A DNA stretch of 48,139 nucleotides from CAJPSE01 sp963514535 (GTDB lineage: Bacteria > Synergistota > Synergistia > Synergistales > Aminobacteriaceae). Within the stretch, counting starts at the first letter, position 1; each line of letters opens with the position of its first letter. The DNA lies in the NCBI GenBank assembly GCA_963514535.1, contig CAUPUB010000002.1, forward strand, positions 1-48,139. The letters run 5' to 3'. Position numbers and translations under genes: made by a program. The notes under the pieces were generated by a model, which searched no databases, was not told the DNA's origin, and saw only the letters and a program-made list of their open reading frames with translations. Shown piece by piece: positions 40,632-48,139 of the stretch.

Positions 40632-41486
40632 ATGTTTTTCGTACCCGAGAGCCGCATAAAGGCCTGGATCAAGGAGGACCTCAACCTGATGGATCTGACC
40701 GTGGACGCCCTCGGCATAGAGGACCGTCCCGGCTGCGTGGAGTGCTTCCCGAAGGAGGACTGCGTGATCGCCGGGGTGGAGGAGGCCGCCCGGGTGTTCC
40801 GGGCCGTCGGGGCCCTGGCGGAGGAGGTACGGCCAAGCGGCAGCCACTTGACAGCCGGAACCGTCTGTCTCCGTGCCGAGGGAACGGCCGGGCAGCTGCA
40901 CGCCGTCTACAAGGTGGCGCAGAACGTCATGGAGTACGCCTCCGGCATCGCCACGCGGACCGCCGAGCTCGTGCGGAACGCGAGGGCCGCGTCCCCGTCC
41001 GTGGAGGTTGCGGTGACCCGCAAGCACTTTCCGGGGACGAAGCACCTCTCCGTGAGGGCCGCTCTGGCCGGCGGGGCGACCGTGCACCGGCTGGGTCTGT
41101 CGGAGTCCATTCTCGTCTTCGACCAGCATCGGGCCTTTATGGACGAGGCGGAGTTCCTGTCCGCGATCCCGAGGATGGCCGCGCGCTTCCCGGAGAAAAG
41201 GATCATGGCGGAGGCCGGTTCTGTGGAGGAGGCCGTCCGGTTCGCGGAGGCCGGTGTCCAGGTGATCCAGTGCGAGCGTTTTTCGCCCGACGCGCTGCGG
41301 GAGTGCGTCGGGCGGGTGCGCAGAATCCGGCCCGAGGTCCGCATCTCCGCCGCCGGGGGCATCAACGCGGACAATGCGGCGGACTACGCCGCGGCGGGGG
41401 CGGACGTCCTGGTCACGTCCTGGGTCTACTTCGGCAGGCCCCAGGACGTCAAGATGAAGTTCTCCGCCGCTCGGGCCCGGTTTTGA
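40632..41486 (+). CDS. modD: ModD-type quinolinate-phosphoribosyltransferase-like protein
   Basis: This 284-residue protein belongs to the NadC fold family. It matches ModD in its opening (FFVPESRIKAWIKEDLNLMD), in VAQNVMEYASGIATRTAELV, in TRKHFPGTKHLSVRAALAGG (NadC has TRKTxPG) and in GATVHRLGLSESILVF. ModD genes usually lie with modABC molybdate transporters and have no proven reaction; none of those genes is here. Instead it follows a sirtuin, so a role in nicotinamide or phosphoribosyl metabolism is possible. AAGGAG precedes the ATG by 8 nt. The next gene starts 3 bp after its stop. Confidence 0.85.
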   Translation: MFFVPESRIKAWIKEDLNLMDLTVDALGIEDRPGCVECFPKEDCVIAGVEEAARVFRAVGALAEEVRPSGSHLTAGTVCLRAEGTAGQLHAVYKVAQNVMEYASGIATRTAELVRNARAASPSVEVAVTRKHFPGTKHLSVRAALAGGATVHRLGLSESILVFDQHRAFMDEAEFLSAIPRMAARFPEKRIMAEAGSVEEAVRFAEAGVQVIQCERFSPDALRECVGRVRRIRPEVRISAAGGINADNAADYAAAGADVLVTSWVYFGRPQDVKMKFSAARARF

Positions 41487-41489
41487 CCG

Positions 41490-42374
41490 ATGGGATTCCC
41501 GATGGAATTGGCGGAGAAAATTGCGGGACGGGCGTCACCATGTATTTTGGTAGCCGTGCTCTTCCTCTGCGGGTGCTGCCTTGCCGGGGAGGCGCACCCG
41601 GAGGGGGCTTTCGACGCCCCCTACGGCGTTTTTATCGGGATGAGGGGCGGCGAGGCTCTGAGGGACGAGCGCGTCCTGCGGACCAGGGTGCTGGTCGTCG
41701 ACCCGGCCCATTTCGAGGAACGGGAGATCGCGTCTCTGAAGGCGTCGGGCCACACGGTGTACGGCTATTTGAACGTGGGCTCCCTGGAGGTGTTCCGCCC
41801 GTATTACGGCAGGTTCAGGAAGTTTGTCCTGGGAAGGTACGAGAATTGGGACGAGGAATGGTGGGTCGACGTATCCGCCGCGCCGTGGCGGGATTTCGTC
41901 GTCTCCGAGCTGGCCGCGGAGTACGTGCGGAAGGGAATCGATGGGTTCTTCGTCGATAACTGCGACGTCTATCATTACAAAAAGAGCCGCGGGATCTTCG
42001 ACGGGCTGACGGAGATGCTGCGCCGGCTCTCGGGGTACGGGCTGGAAGTCCTCATCAACGGCGGGGACGAGTATGCGACGGCCGCGCTGGAGGAGTACGG
42101 GAGCATCGAGGGCCTGTTCTCCGGGGTGAACCAGGAGACCGTGTTCACCAGGATAAATTTTGACAGGATAGGTTTTGAAACGGGTGCATTCGGCAGGAGC
42201 CGGGAGGAGGACAGGCGGTATTTTCTGTCCTACCTGGAGAAAATGGAGGGGGCCGGGGCGAAGGTCCGCCTGCTCGAGTATACGCGGGACGCGGATTTGG
42301 CGAGGGAGATCGAACGCTTTTGCGAGGCTAGGGGGTGGGAGTGCTTCATCTCCGGGTCCGTGGAGCTGGACTAG
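41490..42374 (+). CDS. GH114-like (endo-alpha-1,4-polygalactosaminidase-type) lipoprotein
   Basis: This encodes 294 residues from the ATG at 41490; a second ATG at 41502 would remove four. The N-terminus is an exported signal (CILVAVLFLCGCCLAG) that may be lipidated at one of its cysteines. The body has the TIM-barrel features of the GH114/TM1410 group: VLVVDPAHFEE, GHTVYGYLNVGSLE, WWVDVSAAPWRDFVV, the likely catalytic GIDGFFVDNCDVY (Asp156, Asp159) and EVLINGGDEY. Family members cut galactosaminogalactan-like polymers. The protein presumably acts in the envelope. It is translationally close to modD, and no terminator follows for 54 bp, where a GC hairpin occurs. Confidence 0.82.
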   Translation: MGFPMELAEKIAGRASPCILVAVLFLCGCCLAGEAHPEGAFDAPYGVFIGMRGGEALRDERVLRTRVLVVDPAHFEEREIASLKASGHTVYGYLNVGSLEVFRPYYGRFRKFVLGRYENWDEEWWVDVSAAPWRDFVVSELAAEYVRKGIDGFFVDNCDVYHYKKSRGIFDGLTEMLRRLSGYGLEVLINGGDEYATAALEEYGSIEGLFSGVNQETVFTRINFDRIGFETGAFGRSREEDRRYFLSYLEKMEGAGAKVRLLEYTRDADLAREIERFCEARGWECFISGSVELD

Positions 42375-42427
42375 CCCGGCCGGCGCCTTTGCCGAACGAT
42401 GAAAGTGAAGAATGAAAGTGAAGGGAG

Positions 42428-42453
42428 CCTTCCCCGGCATTCGGCCGGGGAGG
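42428..42453 (+). terminator. GC hairpin after the GH114-like gene
   Basis: CCTTCCCCGGC/GCCGGGGAGG forms a ~10-bp stem with one bulge, 54 bp after the stop. It has no T-run. It lies between convergent genes. Confidence 0.45.
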
Positions 42454-42538
42454 ACTTCCCGTGCGGCGTCGGTTCGGCCTGGGACGCGAGCGGTGTGCCG
42501 CGTCGGACCCTCCGTCAAATCTTCTCTCATACCTTCCC

Positions 42539-44551
42539 TTACACCTTCTCCACGAACCAGCGGACGATCTCCTGCATCCGGGCCAGGCGCGGCCTGGGAC
42601 GCCCGGACCGGCTCAGCTCGTGGTTCTCGCCCTTGAAGACGCACAGCCGCGCCTCCACCCCGTTGCGCCGGAGCGCCGTGAAGAACTGGAGCCCCTGGGA
42701 GAGCTCGCAGCGATAATCCTCGTCCGAGTGGATGATCAGGGTCGGGGTGCGCACCTGATCGGCGTACTTGAGGGGCGACTGGTTCCAGAGCCCGTCCACG
42801 TCGCTCCAGATGTCGGCCGCCTGCTGGTCCGGGACGAAGAAATAGCCGATGTCGGTAATCCCGGCCATCGAGACCCAGTTGCAGATGCTGCGCTGCGTGA
42901 CGGCCGCACGGAAGCGGTTGGTCCGGCCGACGATCCAGTTGGTCATGAACCCGCCGTAGGAGCCGCCGGTCACGCCCAGGCGGTCCCGGTCCACGAAGGG
43001 GAGCGTGTCGGAGGCCCAGTCCACGAAGGCCATCAGGTCCTCGTAGTCGACGGTGCCGTAACGGCCCCGGATGTCGGCGAAGGCGTCCCCCTTTCCGTCG
43101 CTGCCCCGCGGGTTGCAGAACAGCACGGCGAACCCTTTCGCGGCCCAGCACTGCATCTCGTGCACGAAGACGTCCCCGAACGTCATCTTGGGCCCGCCGT
43201 GGATGTGCAGCAGGGTCGGGTACTTCTTGCCGACCTCGAAGCCGACGGGGCGCATGTACCAGCAGTCCAGCCCCTCGGGGGGGCCGTTCTCCAGGCGGAC
43301 GTACTCGGGGACGCTCAGGTCCTTCCCCTCCAGGGCTGCGGTGTTGAAGTCCGTGAGGCGGCGCTCCCTCCCGGCCTCCACCAGGTACAGCTCCTGGAGG
43401 CCCAGCCCCTCGAGCCCGACCACGGCGGCGCGGCCGTCCCGGACGTCGTAGTCCTCGATGCTGCGCAGCTCACGGGAGACCTGCACGACGCCTCCGTGCG
43501 CGTCGACCGTGTGCAGGTGCGAACGGTATCCGTCCGTCGAGACGAACCACGCCCGGTCCCCGTCCACCTGGAAGGCCTGGGCCTGGTCGGTCAGGTCGTA
43601 CCGGCAGTCGCAGATCACGGAGTTCCTCAGGCCCCGGTCGAGCTTAGGCGTCAGGCATTCCGGGGCGCCGTCCCCCGCCAGGTAGAAGCGCACGTTCTCG
43701 TTGTGCCCGTGCCGCTTCATGTCCGTGCCCGTCAGCAGCAGGCCGCCCGCGAACGCATCCGCGCAGGACCAGGCGAAGTGGGCCTGGGGCACGCGCTCGG
43801 CCATCTCGCCGGACTCCAGGTCGAACTCCCACACGCCGCTCGTCTCCGGCATCACCTCCCTGTAGACAACCCCCGTGACCAGCGCCCGCCGGCGGTCGGC
43901 CGAGAGACGCACCCGACGGACCTCCAGGTCGCGGGGCGACAGGTCCCTGAGCTCCCCCGAGGCGGGGGTGAGGAGGGAGAGCGTGTGGCGGGACTGCGCG
44001 GTGAAGCCCTTGCCGTTCGTGCAGAACGGGACCTGCTCGAGAACCCGATAGTCCGCGTCCTCGAAGCGCTCCGGCTCGCGGGGGTCGACGGTCCGGAGCA
44101 GAAGGCGGCCCTCCCCGAGCGCCCAGAGCTCGGTCACCTCGCGGGGGACCTCGGCCAGGAGGCGCGCCTCCCCTCCCGTTACGGGGATGCTGTAGATGCG
44201 GGCGGTCCCGGCATCGGGGCCCGTGCCGGAGTCCGACGGAGCGCCAGGATTCGGCTTGCCCTCGGCGGGCTGGGGCGCCCGGCCGCTGACGAAGATCAGG
44301 GCGGTTCCCGAGTGGTCCCAGCAGAAGGCCCGCTCCGCCCCGGACGCGGTCAGGGGGGTGCACGTCTCTGTGTCCAGGCTGTACAGCCAGAGGTCCGAGA
44401 GGTAGCGGTTGCCCTCCAGGTCGGCCCGGTGCACGGCGAAGGCGATCCTCGAGCCGTCGGGCGAGAAGCGGGGCGCCGACAGGAAACGGTATCGGAGCAG
44501 GTCGTGGAACGCGACGCGCGCGTCGGAAATCTTGTCCTCGTGTCTTTCCAT
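42539..44551 (-). CDS. S9-family (prolyl-oligopeptidase-type) serine peptidase
   Basis: This encodes 670 residues. Residues ~30-390 form a beta-propeller (RFSPDGSRIAFAVHRADLEGN and further repeats). Residues ~400-670 are an alpha/beta hydrolase with the nucleophile Ser531 in GVTGGSYGGFM, the acid in LIIHSDEDYRCE and the catalytic His in GENHELSRSG near the C-terminus. It fits the acylaminoacyl-peptidase/DPP-like subgroup, cutting short peptides in the cytoplasm; there is no signal peptide. This suits an amino-acid-fermenting lifestyle. It is the last gene of a minus-strand set after the phosphotransacylase. Confidence 0.93.
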   Translation of the reverse strand: MERHEDKISDARVAFHDLLRYRFLSAPRFSPDGSRIAFAVHRADLEGNRYLSDLWLYSLDTETCTPLTASGAERAFCWDHSGTALIFVSGRAPQPAEGKPNPGAPSDSGTGPDAGTARIYSIPVTGGEARLLAEVPREVTELWALGEGRLLLRTVDPREPERFEDADYRVLEQVPFCTNGKGFTAQSRHTLSLLTPASGELRDLSPRDLEVRRVRLSADRRRALVTGVVYREVMPETSGVWEFDLESGEMAERVPQAHFAWSCADAFAGGLLLTGTDMKRHGHNENVRFYLAGDGAPECLTPKLDRGLRNSVICDCRYDLTDQAQAFQVDGDRAWFVSTDGYRSHLHTVDAHGGVVQVSRELRSIEDYDVRDGRAAVVGLEGLGLQELYLVEAGRERRLTDFNTAALEGKDLSVPEYVRLENGPPEGLDCWYMRPVGFEVGKKYPTLLHIHGGPKMTFGDVFVHEMQCWAAKGFAVLFCNPRGSDGKGDAFADIRGRYGTVDYEDLMAFVDWASDTLPFVDRDRLGVTGGSYGGFMTNWIVGRTNRFRAAVTQRSICNWVSMAGITDIGYFFVPDQQAADIWSDVDGLWNQSPLKYADQVRTPTLIIHSDEDYRCELSQGLQFFTALRRNGVEARLCVFKGENHELSRSGRPRPRLARMQEIVRWFVEKV

Positions 44552-44647
44552 GATGAATCGATCCCTTTCTGGAAGCTGATACTGAAATCCGATTCCGAAG
44601 GCCGGTTCCGAGGGCCGACCGGGACGGGATGGCCGTCCCCGAACCCG

Positions 44648-45601
44648 CTACGCGCCGCCTCGAGGCGTTTGTCCCGCCGAGGCCACGGCGCAGAGCGCGA
44701 TGGAGTGGAACTTCTCCCCCGCGCTCGAGCCGCGGGAGGTGACGACGATGGGGATCCTCGCTCCGACGACGATGCCGGCCAGCTCGGCGTGGGCCGAGAC
44801 GAGCAGGCTCTTGCCCAGGAGGTTTCCGGCCGTCATGTCGGGCGTCACCAGAACGTCGAACCGGCCGCAGTTCTCGCTCTCGTAGCCCTTGATCGCGGCG
44901 ATCTCCGGGTCCATCGCCACGTCGTAGGAAATAGGGCCCTCGACGACGCAGTCGGGGATCTCCCCGTTCCGGTTCATCTCCGCCAGCCCGGCGGCCTCCA
45001 CGGTCTCCTTTATCCTGGGGTTCACCTTCTCGACCGCGCAGAGCACGGCCACCCTGGGCCGATCCCAGCCCATCGCCCGCAGGGTCCCCACGGCGTTGAG
45101 GATCAGGCCCTTCTTTTGGTCCAGGTTGGGGTAGACGAGCATCCCCCCGTCGGTCAGCACCACCAGACGGTCGACGCCGGGGATCCGAAAGAACGCGAGG
45201 TGCGACATCAGTCCGCCGGACGGGGAATCCTCGCTGTGCAGGTTGTTGGCGCGGTCGACGACGGGCTTAAGCAGGTCCTTCGTGTCCAGCCTGCCCTTGA
45301 CCAAAAAGTCCCCGGCCCCCTCGGCGATCAGCTCGACGGCCCTCTGTGCGGGATTCTTTCCGGTGCCTTCGGGCACGTCCGCGATGACGCAACTTTCCGG
45401 GTCCTCCCCAAGGGCGCGAATCCGGTCCGCGATGAGCTCCCCGCGGCCCGTGAGGACAGGGTCCCCGATGATGCCCTCCCGCCGGGCCCTGAAGACCGCC
45501 TCCAGGACGTGATCGTCCTCCGCTCCGGCCACGACGCACCGGCGTTTGTCCGGCAGACTCTTCGCCCTCTCCGCGAGCTCGTTGAAACTGCGATAGCTCA
45601 T
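44648..45601 (-). CDS. Phosphate acetyl/butyryltransferase-family enzyme
   Basis: This 317-residue protein is of the PTA_PTB family. Visible features are CVVAGAEDDHVLEAVFRARREG at the N-terminus, PDVLV-like FDVLVTPDMTAGNLLGKSL and the closing IVVGARIPIVVTSRGSSAGEK. The enzyme moves an acyl group between CoA and phosphate, the step before ATP formation by a kinase. No butyrate or acetate kinase gene is adjacent, so substrate choice is open; phosphate butyryltransferase is the nearest match by length. AAGGAGG lies 9 nt before the ATG. It sits 40 bp after the ClC gene. Confidence 0.88.
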   Translation of the reverse strand: MSYRSFNELAERAKSLPDKRRCVVAGAEDDHVLEAVFRARREGIIGDPVLTGRGELIADRIRALGEDPESCVIADVPEGTGKNPAQRAVELIAEGAGDFLVKGRLDTKDLLKPVVDRANNLHSEDSPSGGLMSHLAFFRIPGVDRLVVLTDGGMLVYPNLDQKKGLILNAVGTLRAMGWDRPRVAVLCAVEKVNPRIKETVEAAGLAEMNRNGEIPDCVVEGPISYDVAMDPEIAAIKGYESENCGRFDVLVTPDMTAGNLLGKSLLVSAHAELAGIVVGARIPIVVTSRGSSAGEKFHSIALCAVASAGQTPRGGA

Positions 45602-45641
45602 GACCTCGTGCCTCCTTGTCTCTCTTCCCTTGTCGCTTTCG

Positions 45642-47279
45642 TCACGGTCTCGTGGCGTTTCCGCCGTCGGGGATCCCCTTCGTCAGGTTCTCGAGCAGCT
45701 CCTGAGCCTCCCTCATCGCGCCCCGCGGGATCAGGACGACCAGGTAGTCCCCGGCCATGAGCCGCACCTGTCCCGACGGCACGATCTCGCCGGAGCCGCG
45801 CTTGACCGCGATGACCAGGGAATCCTCCGGCCATAGAATCTCCGCGATCGTCCTTCCGTCCGCCGGGCTCAGGTTCTCTACCCCGAACTCCACCAGCATG
45901 CGGTCCCGGGGGGACGCAGAGCGGGCTGCCTCATGGCCGGAGGTGGGGACAGCGGACGAGGACGAGAGGAGCCCCTTCTGGAGGCTCTCGTAGATGGGCT
46001 CGGAGCGGAAGCTCTCCGCGACGACATAGGCGGTCATGGCCACCAGCCCCAGGGGCAGCATGAAGGCGAAGGAGCCGGTCATCTCGCTGATCAGGAGGAT
46101 GCCCGTCAGCGGCGAGCGCACGATGGCGGAGAAGTGCCCCGTCATAGCCATCAGGGCCAGGGACGAGACGTACTGCGGCTCCAGCAGCCCGGCGGAGACG
46201 GCCGCCTGGCCGAGGACGTTCCCCACCAGGGAGCCCAGCACCAGCAGGGGGAAGAAGATGCCGCCCGGCAGGCCGCTGCCGAAACAGAGCGCCAGCAGCG
46301 CCAGCTTGGCGGCGTAGATGCCGATCAGGACGCCCGGGGACGGGTTCTCTCCCATGGAGTAGAAGATCATCGGCTCCCCGCTCCCGAATAGTTCGCCGCA
46401 GAGGAGGCAGGCTACGGCGGTGAGGGCGAAGGGAAGGAGTCCGCACCAGGCCCAATGGAGTCGGAGCCGCGCGTAGAGGCCCTTTCCCCAGAGGATGCAA
46501 CGGTTGAAGAGGACCCCGCTCAACCCCGTGACGATCCCCAGGGCGACGAGCAGGCCGTAGTATCCGAGCGGCAGGATGTCGCGCCCCTTGACGAGCAGCA
46601 CGGGCCGTATCCCCAGCACGGTGCCCGCGGTGAACACGGCCGCGAAGGCCGCGGCCGTCGCGCTGACCAGGACGACGGGCGAGAAGTTGCGGTGCAGCTC
46701 CTCCAGGGCGAAGACGACCCCGGCGATGGGCGCGTTGAAGGCTGCAGCCAGCCCGGCTGCGGCGCCGCTCGACACCAGGAACTTGCGCTCGGTGAAGGGC
46801 CTGTGGCCCAGCTCCGCGAAGCCCTGTCCCACGGCTGCGCCGATCTGCACCGAGGGACCCTCCCGTCCCAGGGTCAGGCCGCCCCCCAGGGTCAGGAGTC
46901 CGCCCAGGAACTTGAAAGGCAGGACGTTCTGCCATCGGACCCTGAGCCGTCCGGCCAGCTGGGCCGAGACCTGGGGAATGCCGCTTCCCGATATGAGCGG
47001 GGCGAGCCTGTAGCAGAGCCCCGCCAGGACCCCGAAGACGGCCATTAACCCGATGTAGGCGGCAAGGCTGCCGGTGCTTTGTCCTGCCCTGGTGAGGAGG
47101 CCCCGGAGCAGCTTTCCCGTCATGGATATGCCCAGCCGATAGGCCGTGATGACCAGGCCGACGAGGATGCCGATGGCAAGTCCCTCGACGAGCAGGTACA
47201 GCCTGAGGTGTCCGCGGCCCCTCACCTCCCTGACGACGGGGTCTGCCGTTGGGGCCTTTTCGCGTTCGGTGGGGCTCAA
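45642..47279 (-). CDS. ClC-family chloride channel/antiporter with C-terminal RCK-C domain
   Basis: This encodes 545 residues. The ClC core has all ion-pathway motifs: SGSGIPQVSAQ, GREGPSVQIGAAVGQ with the gating glutamate, AAAFNAPIAGVVFALEEL and GSGLPGGIFFPLLVLGS. Residues ~465-540 form a TrkA-C/RCK-C domain (PADGRTIAEILWPEDSLVIAVKRG), a presumed ligand-binding regulatory unit. The substrate is Cl- or a similar anion; whether it is a channel or a proton exchanger is unclear. The TTG start at 47279 lies behind two AAAGGA sites, the nearer too close, so the exact start is uncertain. Confidence 0.9.
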   Translation of the reverse strand: MSPTEREKAPTADPVVREVRGRGHLRLYLLVEGLAIGILVGLVITAYRLGISMTGKLLRGLLTRAGQSTGSLAAYIGLMAVFGVLAGLCYRLAPLISGSGIPQVSAQLAGRLRVRWQNVLPFKFLGGLLTLGGGLTLGREGPSVQIGAAVGQGFAELGHRPFTERKFLVSSGAAAGLAAAFNAPIAGVVFALEELHRNFSPVVLVSATAAAFAAVFTAGTVLGIRPVLLVKGRDILPLGYYGLLVALGIVTGLSGVLFNRCILWGKGLYARLRLHWAWCGLLPFALTAVACLLCGELFGSGEPMIFYSMGENPSPGVLIGIYAAKLALLALCFGSGLPGGIFFPLLVLGSLVGNVLGQAAVSAGLLEPQYVSSLALMAMTGHFSAIVRSPLTGILLISEMTGSFAFMLPLGLVAMTAYVVAESFRSEPIYESLQKGLLSSSSAVPTSGHEAARSASPRDRMLVEFGVENLSPADGRTIAEILWPEDSLVIAVKRGSGEIVPSGQVRLMAGDYLVVLIPRGAMREAQELLENLTKGIPDGGNATRP

Positions 47280-47419
47280 ATCCTTTCATATCCTTTCCTG
47301 AGGGATGGGCAGAGAGGATTTTCACGCAAAAGCGATCCTTATCTCATCCGCAGACGGAAGACCGGAAGGCTGCGCCCTTCCAGGGTTTTGGGGGCGTTCT
47401 CCCGCCGGCCTCCGTTTTT

Positions 47420-47425
47420 ATTATA
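47420..47425 (-). promoter_or_regulatory. -10 element upstream of the ClC gene
   Basis: On the minus strand TATAAT lies 141 bp before the TTG start. No good -35 is present at 17 bp (TCTTTC). Confidence 0.45.
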
Positions 47426-47471
47426 CCCCCTCCTCTCCTGTGGAAAGAAGGGCAGGAATCCACGGCAAAAA

Positions 47472-47504
47472 TGCATCACGTGCATCGCTGTGGGTGCATC
47501 ACGT
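47472..47504. repeat. Direct repeat TGCATCACGT, operator candidate
   Basis: Two exact 10-bp copies begin at 47472 and 47495, 23 bp apart, close to two helical turns. The first is part of an inverted repeat, ATGCA-TCACG-TGCAT. They lie upstream of the ClC -10 element. Confidence 0.5.
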
Positions 47505-47519
47505 CTCAGGACGGCGCAT
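47499..47519 (-). other. Six-codon ORF with a strong ribosome site
   Basis: On the minus strand AAAGGAGG precedes, by 7 nt, an ATG opening MRRPET and a stop. It overlaps the direct repeats and is 220 nt from the ClC start. It could be a leader peptide or chance. Confidence 0.3.
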
Positions 47520-47716
47520 GGGGAATCCTCCTTTCTCCTGCAGACTTTCCGGCGAGACTCTCCGCCGGGGGGATGCAACAGGGGAACTCTATCAGAAGCC
47601 GGGCCGGTCCGTCAATTCACCGGACGGGGCATTGGCGTGAAGCACGGAACCTCGCGCCATGCGCTCCCATCCCGCCCAACGGACCCATATGTTCGCCGTT
47701 TTCTCCGGTCCTGGTG

Positions 47717-47722
47717 TACAAT
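47717..47722 (+). promoter_or_regulatory. -10 element of the right-edge transcript
   Basis: TACAAT lies about 46 bp before a five-codon ORF. The possible -35 (TTCGCC, 47692-47697) is weak and 19 bp away. Confidence 0.35.
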
Positions 47723-47767
47723 AGCCGTAAGCTCCAGATGAAAGTCCAGACGGAAGGAGGAAGAGCC

Positions 47768-47785
47768 ATGGCCGTATTCACATGA
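47768..47785 (+). other. Five-codon ORF (MAVFT) with a strong ribosome site
   Basis: GGAAGGAGGAAGAGCC precedes an ATG that opens five codons and a TGA. Downstream frames show no protein-like reading, so it is more likely a leader peptide than a broken gene. Confidence 0.45.
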
Positions 47786-48121
47786 CGCGTTTCGCATTCG
47801 CTGCACGGTGTGCACGTGTGCGCCACAGCGGGCACTGCGAATCCGGCTTCCCGCCCCCGGCTCCTTCCTCGGAACGGACGCTCTTCCCTGTAACCCGGAA
47901 ACCGGATCCTCGCATGGGCAGTTTCGTCTGAAAAGGCAAAACACCACCGACACCGCCTTGCGCCCAACCCTCGCTCCTTCGAAGGCCGAGGCTGTGGCTC
48001 ATCCGTACCCTGTCGTTCCTCACGCCGGCCGTCCCTCGGGACAGCCTCTGCCGGCGGGGAGGACGCCCTCTCCCATCCGTCCCGCTCTCGGGACGGGCGG
48101 TTCCGTTTGGAGGTATTCCAC
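47786..48121 (+). promoter_or_regulatory. Long structured 5' leader of the right-edge gene
   Basis: These 336 bp hold no protein-like frame. Two strong structures lie near the end: CGCCGGC/GCCGGCG (48023-48029 with 48050-48056) enclosing a small GTCC-CTCG-GGAC hairpin, and CCGTCCCG/CGGGACGG (48077-48084 with 48089-48096), which ends 9 nt before the TTTGGAGG ribosome site. No known riboswitch class was recognised. Confidence 0.4.
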
Positions 48122-48139
48122 ATGAGTGAAACGAAAAAC
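48122..48139 (+). CDS. Start of a gene cut by the window edge
   Basis: An ATG at 48122 with TTTGGAGG 8 nt upstream opens six codons (MSETKN) before the window ends. The product cannot be named. Confidence 0.6.

Noticed and set aside
39600..41486. Plus-strand frame joining the sirtuin region to ModD as one long protein
   Set aside because: Its first half is out of frame with the sirtuin and non-protein-like; ModD has its own ribosome site at 40632.
42461..45760. 1099-codon plus-strand open frame
   Set aside because: It runs antisense through the S9 peptidase and phosphotransacylase genes and has no recognisable domain.
47530..47580. Glycine-riboswitch-like stretch on the minus strand (GGCGGAGAG...CAGGAGAAAGGA)
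   Set aside because: The conserved core segments are incomplete and no glycine-related gene follows.
47280..47640. Fluoride riboswitch before the ClC gene
   Set aside because: The conserved aptamer elements are absent, and the ClC has the GREGP gate of chloride types.
47808..48125. 105-codon plus-strand frame in the right-edge leader
   Set aside because: The composition is Pro/Thr/Ser-rich without pattern, there is no ribosome site, and it ends on top of the next gene's start.
1..48139. CRISPR array or prophage
   Set aside because: No regularly spaced repeat series and no phage structural genes were seen.

Overview
The window is a GC-rich bacterial chromosome segment (roughly 60-65 percent GC by eye) with the replication-initiation neighbourhood at its centre: dnaA, dnaN, recF, mnmG, dciA and an HU gene, all on the minus strand between 14.4 and 21.6 kb. 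Frequent GTG/TTG starts behind strong Shine-Dalgarno sites, an AbgT transporter with an M20 amidohydrolase, an orphan branched-chain amino-acid binding protein, and PD-(D/E)XK 'Rpn' proteins suggest an anaerobic, amino-acid-fermenting diderm. Synergistota is my best guess. That is inference from gene content; there is no rRNA here to confirm it.

Left arm (1-14.4 kb). It holds a truncated lipoprotein gene, a small 96-aa protein, then minus-strand genes for a LivK-type binding protein, AbgT and an M20 amidohydrolase. A HIT-rpsU-yqeY cluster follows with its own terminator. Next is a divergent pair of nuclease-fold genes (DUF2130 and an Rpn protein with in-frame 12-bp tandem repeats), a small membrane protein, an AtpZ/I-like protein, rsmG, a DUF364-like gene, tRNA-Gly(CCC), UDP-glucose dehydrogenase and a DUF2156 protein.

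Centre (14.4-22 kb). The replication block includes a beta clamp with an unusual acidic C-terminal tail. DnaA-box-like sequences cluster in three intergenic regions: upstream of dnaA, between dnaA and dnaN, and between dciA and HU. Gene polarity switches just upstream of dnaA, which fits an origin there.

Right arm (22-48 kb). A tightly overlapping plus-strand operon encodes an acyl-ACP thioesterase, TrkA and TrkH, followed by a membrane/spermidine-synthase-like fusion. A minus-strand YbhGFSR-type efflux operon comes next (two ABC-2 permeases, an HlyD protein and a double ATPase). A CHASE4-type/GGDEF/EAL receptor is translationally coupled to a 5'-nucleotidase-like protein that has lost all its metal-binding motifs; this pair is the most unusual coding module here. 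Then come a methyltransferase, a palindrome-rich repeat region with a 92-bp inverted-repeat element, a second Rpn gene, a cysteine-free sirtuin, an orphan ModD, a GH114-like lipoprotein, and a minus-strand set of ClC channel, phosphotransacylase and S9 peptidase. The right edge holds a long untranslated leader with a 5-codon ORF ahead of a gene of which only six codons are visible.
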